Shown one piece after another: positions 55,445 through 62,788 of a stretch of DNA of 64,000 bases. The stretch comes from Pseudomonas putida (GTDB taxonomy: Bacteria; Pseudomonadota; Gammaproteobacteria; Pseudomonadales; Pseudomonadaceae): assembly GCF_003228315.1 (NCBI RefSeq), contig NZ_CP029693.1:2232001-2296000 (forward strand), given 5' to 3'. Position numbers and translations under genes: made by a program. Under the pieces are notes generated by a model. That model ran no database searches, was not told where the DNA came from, and worked only from the letters and a program-made list of their open reading frames with translations. How positions within the stretch are numbered: the stretch's first letter is position 1; the number at the start of each line of letters is the position of its first letter.

Positions 55445-56125
55445 CTACGCCTCGGCGAGGCTTTCCTTCTTCTCCAGCCAGTCGATCATCAATTCACCCC
55501 AGGCGATGTCCGCTTGCAGCGCCTCTTTGGCCTTGGTCGAATCCCGGGTACGCAGCCCCTCCAGCACGTCGAAATGCTTGTGCTTGGCACTTGCCAGTTC
55601 ACGCTTGGGCACCTCGGCGTGGAAGCGGCTCAGCAGCGGCCCCATGATGACCCACATGTTTTCCAGGGTTTTGGACACCACCGGCATGCGCGCGGCGGAG
55701 ATCAGGCCGAAGTGGAATTCGCGGTTGAGCAAGGCAGCCTGTTTGTAATCGACCGACACCGCCTTCTGGAAGGCGTCCTGGATGGCCTCGAGCTTTTCCA
55801 GCTCCGGTTGGGTGATGCGCTGGGCCGCCACACCGGCGGCTTCGCCTTCGAGCAGATGGCGGATCAACTGGATCTCGCGTAGCTGGCTGACCGTCAATTC
55901 GGGGACATAAATCGATGTCGCGGCCTTCATGTCCAGGGCGTGGTCGCTGACCAGCCGGAAGATCGCCTCGCGCACGGGAGTGATCGATACGCCGAATTCC
56001 TCGGCCAGTGTACTGATGCGCAACCGGTCGCCTGGCTGGTACTGGCCGTCCATCAATGCGGTGCGAATGATGGAATACACCCGTTCGCTCAGGTTGCCTT
56101 TATCAATGGGCTTATGCACGTTCAC
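55445..56125 (-). CDS. GntR family regulator, FCD subfamily
   Basis: 226 residues from the GTG at 56125; a GTG two codons later is also possible, and GGAG lies 11 nt before the first. The N-terminal winged helix has DRLRISTLAEEFGVSITPVREA, typical of GntR proteins. The C-terminal FCD domain has helices with REFHFGLISAARMPVV and a set of Asp and His residues for metal or organic acid binding. It is divergent from the AroE-like gene. A 16-bp motif between them (56299-56314) recurs before the gldA-like gene and is the best candidate operator. It probably represses the catabolic cluster until its substrate appears. Confidence 0.92.
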   Translation of the reverse strand: MNVHKPIDKGNLSERVYSIIRTALMDGQYQPGDRLRISTLAEEFGVSITPVREAIFRLVSDHALDMKAATSIYVPELTVSQLREIQLIRHLLEGEAAGVAAQRITQPELEKLEAIQDAFQKAVSVDYKQAALLNREFHFGLISAARMPVVSKTLENMWVIMGPLLSRFHAEVPKRELASAKHKHFDVLEGLRTRDSTKAKEALQADIAWGELMIDWLEKKESLAEA

Positions 56126-56298
56126 TGTGACTCGATCTCCGGGATCAATGAGGTAGGCCGGCCCGGCGCAAGAGCAGCGCTGCAGGCCTGAAGCACGAAT
56201 AACGCATCATACATCGTCTGTTTTTCACTGCCACTGCGTGGGTTTGGCAATGCTCCCCTGTCATCTCGCATTAGCGGTTGACGCAGGCGGATGACAAA

Positions 56299-56314
56299 GA
56301 TATATCATGCATCA
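56299..56314 (+). promoter_or_regulatory. Candidate GntR operator, copy 1
   Basis: GATATATCATGCATCA, containing the near-palindrome GATATATC, lies 28-43 bases before the AroE-like gene and in the divergent gap with the GntR-type gene. An identical 16-mer is at 57918. Confidence 0.6.
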
Positions 56315-56341
56315 ACTCAAAAATCACCCAGGAGCACCTTC

Positions 56342-57142
56342 ATGCCTATCAGCGGTAAAACACGGGTCGTGGTCCATTTGACCTACCCCGCCAAACATCT
56401 GCGTACCCCGGAATTCTTCAATCCCTTGCTGGAGCGCCTCGGTCATGACGGCGTGCTGGTGCCCTGGGAAGTCTCGCCCGCCAACCTGGTCACGGCGTGG
56501 GAAGGGTTGCGCGGCATTGAAAACCTGGCAGGGGTGATCGTCACCGTGCCGCACAAGCTGGAGGTGGCGAAATTGTGTGACGAGCTCAAGGGCACCGCCG
56601 CGCTGCTGAACGTGTGCAACGTAGCCAAACGCCTGCCTGACGGGCGCTTCACCGGGCGCATGTTCGACGGTGATGGCTTCGTTGCCGGGCTGAAAAAACA
56701 GGGCCATGACCTGCACGCTAAACGCGTGCTGCTGCTCGGCGCCGGTGGCGCGGCCACCGGCATCGCCCACGCCCTGCTGGCCGAAGACATCCGGGAACTG
56801 CAGATCAGCAATCGCACGCCGGCCAAGGCGCAAGAGCTGGTCGATGAGCTGCGGCAACTGTTCCCGGCCCGCCGGATCAACGCCGGCCCCGCCGACGCCA
56901 GCGGTTTCGATGTGGTGATCAACGGCACCGCGCTGGGCCTCAAGGCCGATGATCCCCTGCCGTTGCCGGTCGACACCCTGGCACCCGGCACGGTGGTCGG
57001 CGAAGTGGTGATGAATCCGGACATCACACCCTTGCTCAGTGCCGCCGCCGAACGCGGCTGCGTGATTCACAAAGGTGCCCACATGATCACCGGCCAGATC
57101 GACTTGCTCGCCGAATTTCTGTTTGCCCAATGCGGCGCTTGA
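56342..57142 (+). CDS. Shikimate dehydrogenase-like (AroE family) protein
   Basis: 266 residues from the ATG at 56342, with AGGAG upstream. The substrate domain carries the catalytic Lys72 in VTVPHKLEV and the Asp of FDGDGF. The usual first motif of AroE, with the SxS substrate-binding serines, is replaced by HLTYPAKHLRTPEFF, so shikimate itself is an unlikely substrate. The nucleotide domain has LLGAGGAATG at 131-140 and ISNRTPAKAQ, which favours NADP or NAD. It is a paralogue like the RifI/Ael1-type enzymes rather than the housekeeping AroE. It is the first gene of a cluster with an SDR, a GldA-like enzyme and a split transketolase. Confidence 0.87.
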   Translation: MPISGKTRVVVHLTYPAKHLRTPEFFNPLLERLGHDGVLVPWEVSPANLVTAWEGLRGIENLAGVIVTVPHKLEVAKLCDELKGTAALLNVCNVAKRLPDGRFTGRMFDGDGFVAGLKKQGHDLHAKRVLLLGAGGAATGIAHALLAEDIRELQISNRTPAKAQELVDELRQLFPARRINAGPADASGFDVVINGTALGLKADDPLPLPVDTLAPGTVVGEVVMNPDITPLLSAAAERGCVIHKGAHMITGQIDLLAEFLFAQCGA

Positions 57143-57185
57143 TGTGCCCTTACCCCTCTCTTTTGACCTGCCTGGAGGAAACACC

Positions 57186-57878
57186 ATGAAAAAAACCGCC
57201 ATCGTCACCGGTGGAGGCTCGGGCATCGGCCTGGCCACCGCGCAACGCCTGCTCGCCGACGGCCATGAAGTGTTCACCATCGGCCTGGGTGAACCCGAGC
57301 AACGGGTGCAAGGCATTCATTACCAGGAACTCGACGTCACCAACGATGAGGCCGTGAACAGCTTCTTCGCCCGATTCGAGCGCGTCGATGCGCTGGTCAA
57401 CGCCGCCGGCATCATCGACCACCACCGCGAGTGGGAACTCGAAGGCTTCAACCGGGTGATGGACGTCAACCTGTCCGCCGTGCTGCGCATCACCAACGCC
57501 GCCCTGCCCGGCCTGAAAGCCGCTCGCGGTGCGGTCGTGAACTTCGCGTCGATGTGGGGCATCTTCGGCTCGGCCAAGACCCCGGCCTATGCGTCGAGCA
57601 AAGCCGCCATCAGTGAATTGACCCGCTGCATGGCCGTGGCCTGGGCCACCGATGGCGTGCGCGCCAATGCCGTGGCGCCGGGCTGGATCCTGACCAATCT
57701 GTCGCGCCAGGCGTTTGAGGATCCAGTGCGTTCGCAAGGAATCATGGCGCGCATTCCCATGAAAGCCTGGGGTGCGCCTGAAGACGTGGCCAACGTGATC
57801 GCCTTCCTGGTCTCGGAAAACGCGCGCTACGTCACCGGCACGACACTGCCGGTGGACGGCGGATACTCCATCGCCTGA
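57186..57878 (+). CDS. Short-chain dehydrogenase/reductase (SDR)
   Basis: 230 residues from the ATG at 57186, with TGGAGGAA upstream. The nucleotide motif VTGGGSGIGLATA is at residues 8-20; the NAG motif reads NAAGIIDHH. The catalytic triad is Ser in NFASMWGIFG and Tyr-Lys in PAYASSKAAI. The C-terminal PVDGGYSIA is usual for classical SDRs. Such enzymes oxidise or reduce alcohols and ketones with NAD(P). It follows the AroE-like gene by 43 bp and is probably in the same transcript. Confidence 0.92.
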   Translation: MKKTAIVTGGGSGIGLATAQRLLADGHEVFTIGLGEPEQRVQGIHYQELDVTNDEAVNSFFARFERVDALVNAAGIIDHHREWELEGFNRVMDVNLSAVLRITNAALPGLKAARGAVVNFASMWGIFGSAKTPAYASSKAAISELTRCMAVAWATDGVRANAVAPGWILTNLSRQAFEDPVRSQGIMARIPMKAWGAPEDVANVIAFLVSENARYVTGTTLPVDGGYSIA

Positions 57879-57917
57879 AGTCGCTGGTCGATTGAGCGCT
57901 TGACCGTTTAAAAACAT

Positions 57918-57933
57918 GATATATCATGCATCA
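57918..57933 (+). promoter_or_regulatory. Candidate GntR operator, copy 2
   Basis: GATATATCATGCATCA, identical to the site at 56299. Here it extends to the perfect 12-base palindrome ATGATATATCAT (57916-57927). It lies 73 bases before the gldA-like gene, so that gene probably has its own regulated promoter. Confidence 0.6.
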
Positions 57934-58005
57934 CAACAAGACCGAGCACTCGGCAACCTGCCGCCGATGCCCGAATAACAAAAAAGCAGTGAGATGAGGT
58001 GCGCA

Positions 58006-59097
58006 ATGAATCTGGTTTTCGGCTCCCCCGGACGATACATACAGGGCACGCAAGTGCTCGCTCAGGCAGGTACTTTTCTGGCGCACTGCGGACGCAAGGC
58101 GGTGGTGGTCATCGATAGTCATGTCCTGGGCCTGATCCGCTCGCGACTCGATGACACCTGCGCCCAGGCAGACGTCGAGCTGCACTACATCACCTTCGAT
58201 GGCGAAATCACCGCCGACGGCATCGCCGGCCTGCGCAATGCCGCCGCAGCGTTTGATTTCGACATGGTCCTGGCCGTCGGTGGCGGCAAGTGCATCGACG
58301 CCGGCAAAGCCCTTGCCCACAGCTCGGGGCGTGCCCTGATCACCATGCCCACCGTGGCCTCCAACGATGCGCCGACCTCGAAAAACTACGTGGTCTACGA
58401 CGCCCATCATCAACTGAGTGAAGTCGGCCACCTGCTGGCCAGCCCACGCTACGTGCTGGTGGACACCGGCCTGATTGCCCAGGCGCCACGCCAGTTCCTG
58501 CTGGCCGGCATCGCTGACGCCCTGACCAAGAAATTCGAAGCCGAGCAGTGCTTCAACTCCGCCGGCGTGAACATGTTCGGCGCCCGTCCGGCACTGTCCG
58601 GCCTGGTCCTGGCGCGCGAGTGCTATCAGGTCATTCGCCAACACGCCGAGGCTGGATTGGCCCTGGCCGGCAGCGGGCAGGTGACACCGGCCTTCGATCA
58701 ACTGATCGAAGCCGTGCTGTTGATGAGCGGCCTGGGGTTCGAAAGCGGTGGCCTGTCCATTGCCCACGCCATGACCCGCGGCCTGTCGAAAATCCCCGGT
58801 GCCCGGCAACAGGTGCACGGCTGGCAAGTGGCGTACGGCTTGCTGGTGCAGCTGGTACTGGAGGACCGCGACGCCGAGCTCATGGGCGACCTGCTGGGCT
58901 TCTATCAACGCCTCGGGCTGCCGCGCAACCTGGCCGAACTCGGTGTCACCGGCATCGATGACGCGCTGCTGATGCAAGTGGCCGAGCCCACGCTCAAGGC
59001 TCCGCATGCACGCAATTTCGTCTCGGTGTCGGGCGGTCCGCTGACCTGCAACGAACTGATCGGTGCCATGCGCGCCCTCGAAGACCGGTTCCACTGA
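58006..59097 (+). CDS. Glycerol dehydrogenase-like metal-dependent alcohol dehydrogenase
   Basis: 363 residues from the ATG at 58006, 7 nt after GAGG. It belongs to the iron-containing alcohol dehydrogenase/dehydroquinate synthase fold. The NAD site is VLAVGGGKCIDAGKAL. The metal ligands are the Asp of AGIADALTKKFEAE and the His residues in LSIAHAMTRG and QVHGWQVAYG. TVASNDAPTS is typical of GldA. GldA oxidises glycerol to dihydroxyacetone; here the neighbours (split transketolase, SDR, AroE-like) suggest another polyol or sugar acid. It lies after the second operator-like site and 112 bp before the transketolase genes. Confidence 0.9.
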   Translation: MNLVFGSPGRYIQGTQVLAQAGTFLAHCGRKAVVVIDSHVLGLIRSRLDDTCAQADVELHYITFDGEITADGIAGLRNAAAAFDFDMVLAVGGGKCIDAGKALAHSSGRALITMPTVASNDAPTSKNYVVYDAHHQLSEVGHLLASPRYVLVDTGLIAQAPRQFLLAGIADALTKKFEAEQCFNSAGVNMFGARPALSGLVLARECYQVIRQHAEAGLALAGSGQVTPAFDQLIEAVLLMSGLGFESGGLSIAHAMTRGLSKIPGARQQVHGWQVAYGLLVQLVLEDRDAELMGDLLGFYQRLGLPRNLAELGVTGIDDALLMQVAEPTLKAPHARNFVSVSGGPLTCNELIGAMRALEDRFH

Positions 59098-59143
59098 TCC
59101 ACAGTTAGAAACCGGTGAAAAACCGTTGAACGCCCGACCACCC

Positions 59144-59158
59144 GGTTGAAGTTCAACC
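59144..59158. repeat. Short perfect palindrome before the transketolase genes
   Basis: GGTTGAAGTTCAACC has 7-base arms around a central G, 52 bases before the transketolase start. A half-site, CGTTGAACG, lies at about 59124. It may be a protein binding site; no known motif is recognised. Confidence 0.4.
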
Positions 59159-59209
59159 TCCACCCGAGACTCAACGTCAAAAAATTCATGCCTGTGACTG
59201 GAGGTAGAG

Positions 59210-60097
59210 ATGTCTACGCCCCGCAAAACCCTCGAACAGTGGAAAGCCAGCAATTTCGTGCCGTCCGCCGAGACCGTCAGGAAGCTCAAGGACCGGGCGA
59301 AATTCGTTCGCCTGGAAACCATCCGCCTGATCGAAATCGCCAAGACCGGCCACTACACCTCGGTGTTTTCCGCCGCCGAACTGTTCTCCGCGCTGTATTA
59401 CGACGTGATGACGATCCGTCCCGAGGAGCCGAAATGGCCGGGCCGCGACCGTTTCCTGATGGGCAAGGGCCACGCTGCCGTGGGGCAGTTCCCGATCCTC
59501 GCCGACCTGGGGATTTTCCCCAAGGAGTGGCTCGATGAGTACACCCGCCTGGGCAGCCCTCTGGGCGATCACCCTGACATGCGCAAAGTGCCCGGCATCG
59601 ATTTCTCTTCCGGCTCCATCGGCCATGCCCTCTCCGGCGGCCTGGGCATGTGCCTGGCCCAGCGCTTCACCGGCGAAGTCTATGACGTGTTCGTCATGCT
59701 CGGTGACGGCGAAATGCAGGAAGGCCAGGTCTGGGAAGCAGCTATGAGCGCGGCCCACCACAACGCCAAACACCTGATCGCCATCGTCGACCGCAATGGT
59801 TTCCAGCTGGATGGCCAGGTGGATGACGTGATCGGCATCGAACCGCTGGACGAAAAATGGCGGGCCTTCGGCTGGGAAGTGCACGTCATCGACGGCCACG
59901 ACATCACCCAAGTGACCGAAACCCTGCGCCGGGTGAAAGCCGACGAACGCCGCGAAAAACCGGTGTGCATCATCGCCAAGACGGTCAAGGGCAAAGGCGT
60001 TTCCTACATGGAAACCGAACCCGGCTGGCACCTCGGTTACCTGGACCCTGAAGACGCCAAACGCGCTATCGCTGAAATTGAAGCCATGGAGATCTGA
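59210..60097 (+). CDS. Transketolase, N-terminal subunit
   Basis: 295 residues from the ATG at 59210, with GGAGG upstream. It corresponds to the thiamine-diphosphate-binding first third of transketolase. GHALSGGLGMCLAQRFTG is the start of that site; GDGEMQEGQVWEAAMSAAHH and VDRNGFQLDG follow, with the metal-binding GDG...N motif. It acts only with the second subunit encoded two bases downstream. Split transketolases of this type are found in many catabolic clusters and accept diverse ketose donors. It is probably cytoplasmic. Confidence 0.94.
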   Translation: MSTPRKTLEQWKASNFVPSAETVRKLKDRAKFVRLETIRLIEIAKTGHYTSVFSAAELFSALYYDVMTIRPEEPKWPGRDRFLMGKGHAAVGQFPILADLGIFPKEWLDEYTRLGSPLGDHPDMRKVPGIDFSSGSIGHALSGGLGMCLAQRFTGEVYDVFVMLGDGEMQEGQVWEAAMSAAHHNAKHLIAIVDRNGFQLDGQVDDVIGIEPLDEKWRAFGWEVHVIDGHDITQVTETLRRVKADERREKPVCIIAKTVKGKGVSYMETEPGWHLGYLDPEDAKRAIAEIEAMEI

Positions 60098-60099
60098 AC

Positions 60100-61080
60100 A
60101 TGAATGCCCCTCTTTCCCCCAATTCCTGGCAGTACCGTGGCCTCAACGCCGTCAACCCGGGCCTGGCGTACCTGTCCGATGGCTTGATCGAACTGACCAA
60201 GGCCGGCTATCCGGTGATGGCCGGCTCCGCCGACCTGCAGTATTCCAACGGCTTGAACAAGTTCGCCAGCCAGCACCCCGAGCGCTACCTGCAATTCGGT
60301 ATCTCGGAACAGAACATGGTCACCGCCGCGGCCGGCCTGGCCACCTGTGGGGTGATGCCGTTCGTGGCGACCTTCGCCTCGTTCCTCGGCCTGTTGTGCT
60401 GTGAACAGATCCGCATGGACGTCGCCTATTCGGCGCAACCGGTACGCCTGATCGGCCACCACACCGGCATTTCCCTGGGCTTCTACGGCACCTCGCACCA
60501 CGCCACCGAAGACATCGCCACCATGCGTTCGATCGCCGACCTGGCGGTGGTGTCCCCCGCCGACGGCCCGCAACTGGTGGCCGCGATCAGGGCCTCGGCC
60601 ACCTACGACAAGCCGGTGTATTTCCGCATCGGCCGTGGTCGCGATCCGATCGTTTACCAGGACGATGTGGTCTTCGAATTCGGCAAGGCCCATGAACACA
60701 TCGAAGGCGAAGAGTTGACCATCATCGCCTGCGGCATCACCGTGCACGCGGCCCTGGCGGCCGCTCGCAAGATGAACGCCGAGGGGCGTTCGGTGGGGGT
60801 GATCGACATGGCCTCGATCAAGCCGATCGACCGTGACGCCATCCTGCGCGCCGCCGCCCGCAGCAAACGCATGATGACCGTCGAAGAGCACAACGTGCTC
60901 GGTGGCCTGGGCGCGGCGGTGGCCGAAGTGCTGGCGGATGAAGGTGTCGGGGTCAAGCTCAAGCGCCACGGCATCTACGACGAATACAGCCTGATCGCCC
61001 CGCCGACGCACCTGTACGAACACTACAAGCTCGACGCGGCCGGGATCGAGGAAGTGGCGCTGGCGCACATGAACGCCTGA
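60100..61080 (+). CDS. Transketolase, C-terminal subunit
   Basis: 326 residues from the ATG at 60100, two bases after the N-terminal subunit, so the two are co-translated. The pyrimidine-binding domain has YLQFGISEQNMVTAAAGLA, with the catalytic Glu, and the third domain has IACGITVHAALAAARKM and the EEHNVLGGLGAAVAEVL motif. Together the subunits should transfer a two-carbon unit between sugars. No local sugar kinase is seen, so either a kinase elsewhere supplies phosphorylated substrates or the acceptor is not phosphorylated. A REP doublet follows, before the MFS gene. Confidence 0.94.
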   Translation: MNAPLSPNSWQYRGLNAVNPGLAYLSDGLIELTKAGYPVMAGSADLQYSNGLNKFASQHPERYLQFGISEQNMVTAAAGLATCGVMPFVATFASFLGLLCCEQIRMDVAYSAQPVRLIGHHTGISLGFYGTSHHATEDIATMRSIADLAVVSPADGPQLVAAIRASATYDKPVYFRIGRGRDPIVYQDDVVFEFGKAHEHIEGEELTIIACGITVHAALAAARKMNAEGRSVGVIDMASIKPIDRDAILRAAARSKRMMTVEEHNVLGGLGAAVAEVLADEGVGVKLKRHGIYDEYSLIAPPTHLYEHYKLDAAGIEEVALAHMNA

Positions 61081-61093
61081 CCCCTGCCCCCTC

Positions 61094-61184
61094 TGTAGGA
61101 GCGAGCCTGCTCGCGATAGCGTCGGGCCAGATGACATTGATTGCGACTGACACGCCGCCATCGCGAGCAGGCTCGCTCCTACAG
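61094..61184. repeat. REP doublet, type A, short linker
   Basis: Inverted type A pair inside the catabolic cluster, between the transketolase and MFS genes; it could lower expression of the distal gene. Confidence 0.9.
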
Positions 61185-61269
61185 TTTGAATTTCGTTTGA
61201 CTGGAGAAAGTGCTTTCACGGATTCACCCCACCACATCCCGTGGTCCATGCAACATCTCGGAGCCAACA

Positions 61270-62580
61270 ATGAATAACATCACCGAGACCATGTCCGACT
61301 TCACCACCGGACAGGCCAAGACAACCCACACATCGCTGCGCAAAAAGTCTTTGATGGCCACCGGCGTCGGCAACCTGCTGGAGTGGTTCGACTGGACGAT
61401 CTACACCGTCGCATCGGTGTACATCGCCGCGGCGCTCTTCGATAAAAGCAACGCCACCTCTGCCCTGCTCAATACCCTGGCGGTGTTTGCCGCCGGTTTC
61501 CTGCTGCGACCCATCGGCGGAATTTTCTTCGGCATCCTCGCCGACAAACTCGGCCGGCGCGCGGTGTTGCTCAGCACCATGCTGCTGATGGCCGGTGCCA
61601 GCCTGCTGATTGCCTTCATCCCTTCCTATGAATCCATCGGCAGTTGGGCTTCGGCGCTGCTGCTGCTGGCCAGGCTGGTGCAAGGCTTCGCCCATGGCGG
61701 CGAGACCACCACGTCCTACGCCTACATCGCCGAAATCGCCCCGCCGAAACGTCGTGGCCTGTGGTCCAGCACGGTGTTTCTCGCGGTGGGCTCGGGGTCG
61801 TTGCTGGCGACCTTCTACATGGCGCTGCTGACCTCGGTACTGTCGGTGAGCGAAATGCAGGAATGGGGCTGGCGCATCCCGTTCGCCACCGGCGGCCTGC
61901 TGGCGGTATTCGCCCTGTGGTTGCGGCGCAATATGATGGAAAGCGAACACAGCCCCAGCGCTGGCGAAGGTTCGACGGAACCGGCCTGGAGTCGTGGCAA
62001 GATCATTGCGCACGGCGTGCGCCTGTTCCTGTATGAAGCCGGGGCCACGCTGACTTACTACACCTGGGTCACTTCGGCCTCGATCTACGCCATCAGCGTC
62101 AAGGGCATGGACCCGCGCAGCGCCTTCACCATGAGTTGCATCGCCCAGGTGATCTACCTGGTGTTCCTGCCGATCTCCGGCTGGATCTCCGATCAATGGG
62201 GTCGCAAGATTTCCGCGCTGATTTCCCTGCTCGGGATTGCCGCCACACTGTTCCCGCTGTGGGGGCTGATTTCCAGCGAACCCTGGACACTGATGGTGGC
62301 GCAGACTGCGGGCCTGCTGCTGGTGGGCTTCATCACCGGCTGCAAACCGGCTTCGATCTCCGAACAGATCCCGACCCGCTATCGCACCCGGATGTTCGGC
62401 GTGTGCATTTCCCTGGGCGTCGCGGTATTCGGCGGCACGGCCTCCTACCTGACCACCTGGCTGTACTCGGAAAACATCGGCTGGATGTTCAACATCTACC
62501 TGATCGTGGTCGCCATCATCGCCAGTGCCGTGGTGCTGATGTGGAAGAACAACCATGGGGTGGCGATCGACAAAGTCTGA
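61270..62580 (+). CDS. MFS transporter of the metabolite:H+ symporter family
   Basis: 436 residues from the ATG at 61270, with CGGAG upstream. About twelve membrane segments are present. MATGVGNLLEWFDWTIYTVA and the loop motif GILADKLGRRAVL match ShiA/KgtP/ProP-type proton symporters for organic acids and cyclic polyols. Helix 4 to 5 has RLVQGFAHGGETTTSYAYIAE, as in that group. It is the last gene of the cluster and is likely to import the substrate handled by the dehydrogenases and transketolase. A shikimate- or quinate-like or sugar acid substrate would fit the AroE-like gene, but this is inference. Confidence 0.9.
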   Translation: MNNITETMSDFTTGQAKTTHTSLRKKSLMATGVGNLLEWFDWTIYTVASVYIAAALFDKSNATSALLNTLAVFAAGFLLRPIGGIFFGILADKLGRRAVLLSTMLLMAGASLLIAFIPSYESIGSWASALLLLARLVQGFAHGGETTTSYAYIAEIAPPKRRGLWSSTVFLAVGSGSLLATFYMALLTSVLSVSEMQEWGWRIPFATGGLLAVFALWLRRNMMESEHSPSAGEGSTEPAWSRGKIIAHGVRLFLYEAGATLTYYTWVTSASIYAISVKGMDPRSAFTMSCIAQVIYLVFLPISGWISDQWGRKISALISLLGIAATLFPLWGLISSEPWTLMVAQTAGLLLVGFITGCKPASISEQIPTRYRTRMFGVCISLGVAVFGGTASYLTTWLYSENIGWMFNIYLIVVAIIASAVVLMWKNNHGVAIDKV

Positions 62581-62592
62581 AGCCACCCCGGC

Positions 62593-62628
62593 CCCTGTGG
62601 GCGCTGCCGCAGGCTGCGCCTACACAGG
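62593..62628. repeat. Hairpin repeat after the MFS gene
   Basis: CCTGTGGGCGCTGCCGCAGG followed by CTGCGCCTACACAGG forms an imperfect hairpin. It may terminate the cluster transcript. Confidence 0.6.
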
Positions 62629-62788
62629 AGGTTTGCGTTCATCTTTGATCGCGCGGCTGAACCGTTCAGCGGAAATGTTGCTTCAGGCACGAATCCGAAG
62701 GATTCTGGCAGCCATTCCAATGCATACACTCATCACCTGTAGCAAAGTGCTGGCATGCCTGACACCGGATTTTCCGAAGGAACCCAGA

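Noticed and set aside
567..61184. Evenly scattered palindromes as insertion sequences or attachment sites
   Set aside because: They lack a transposase gene and target duplications. Their stem sequences and paired layout match REP/REPIN elements.
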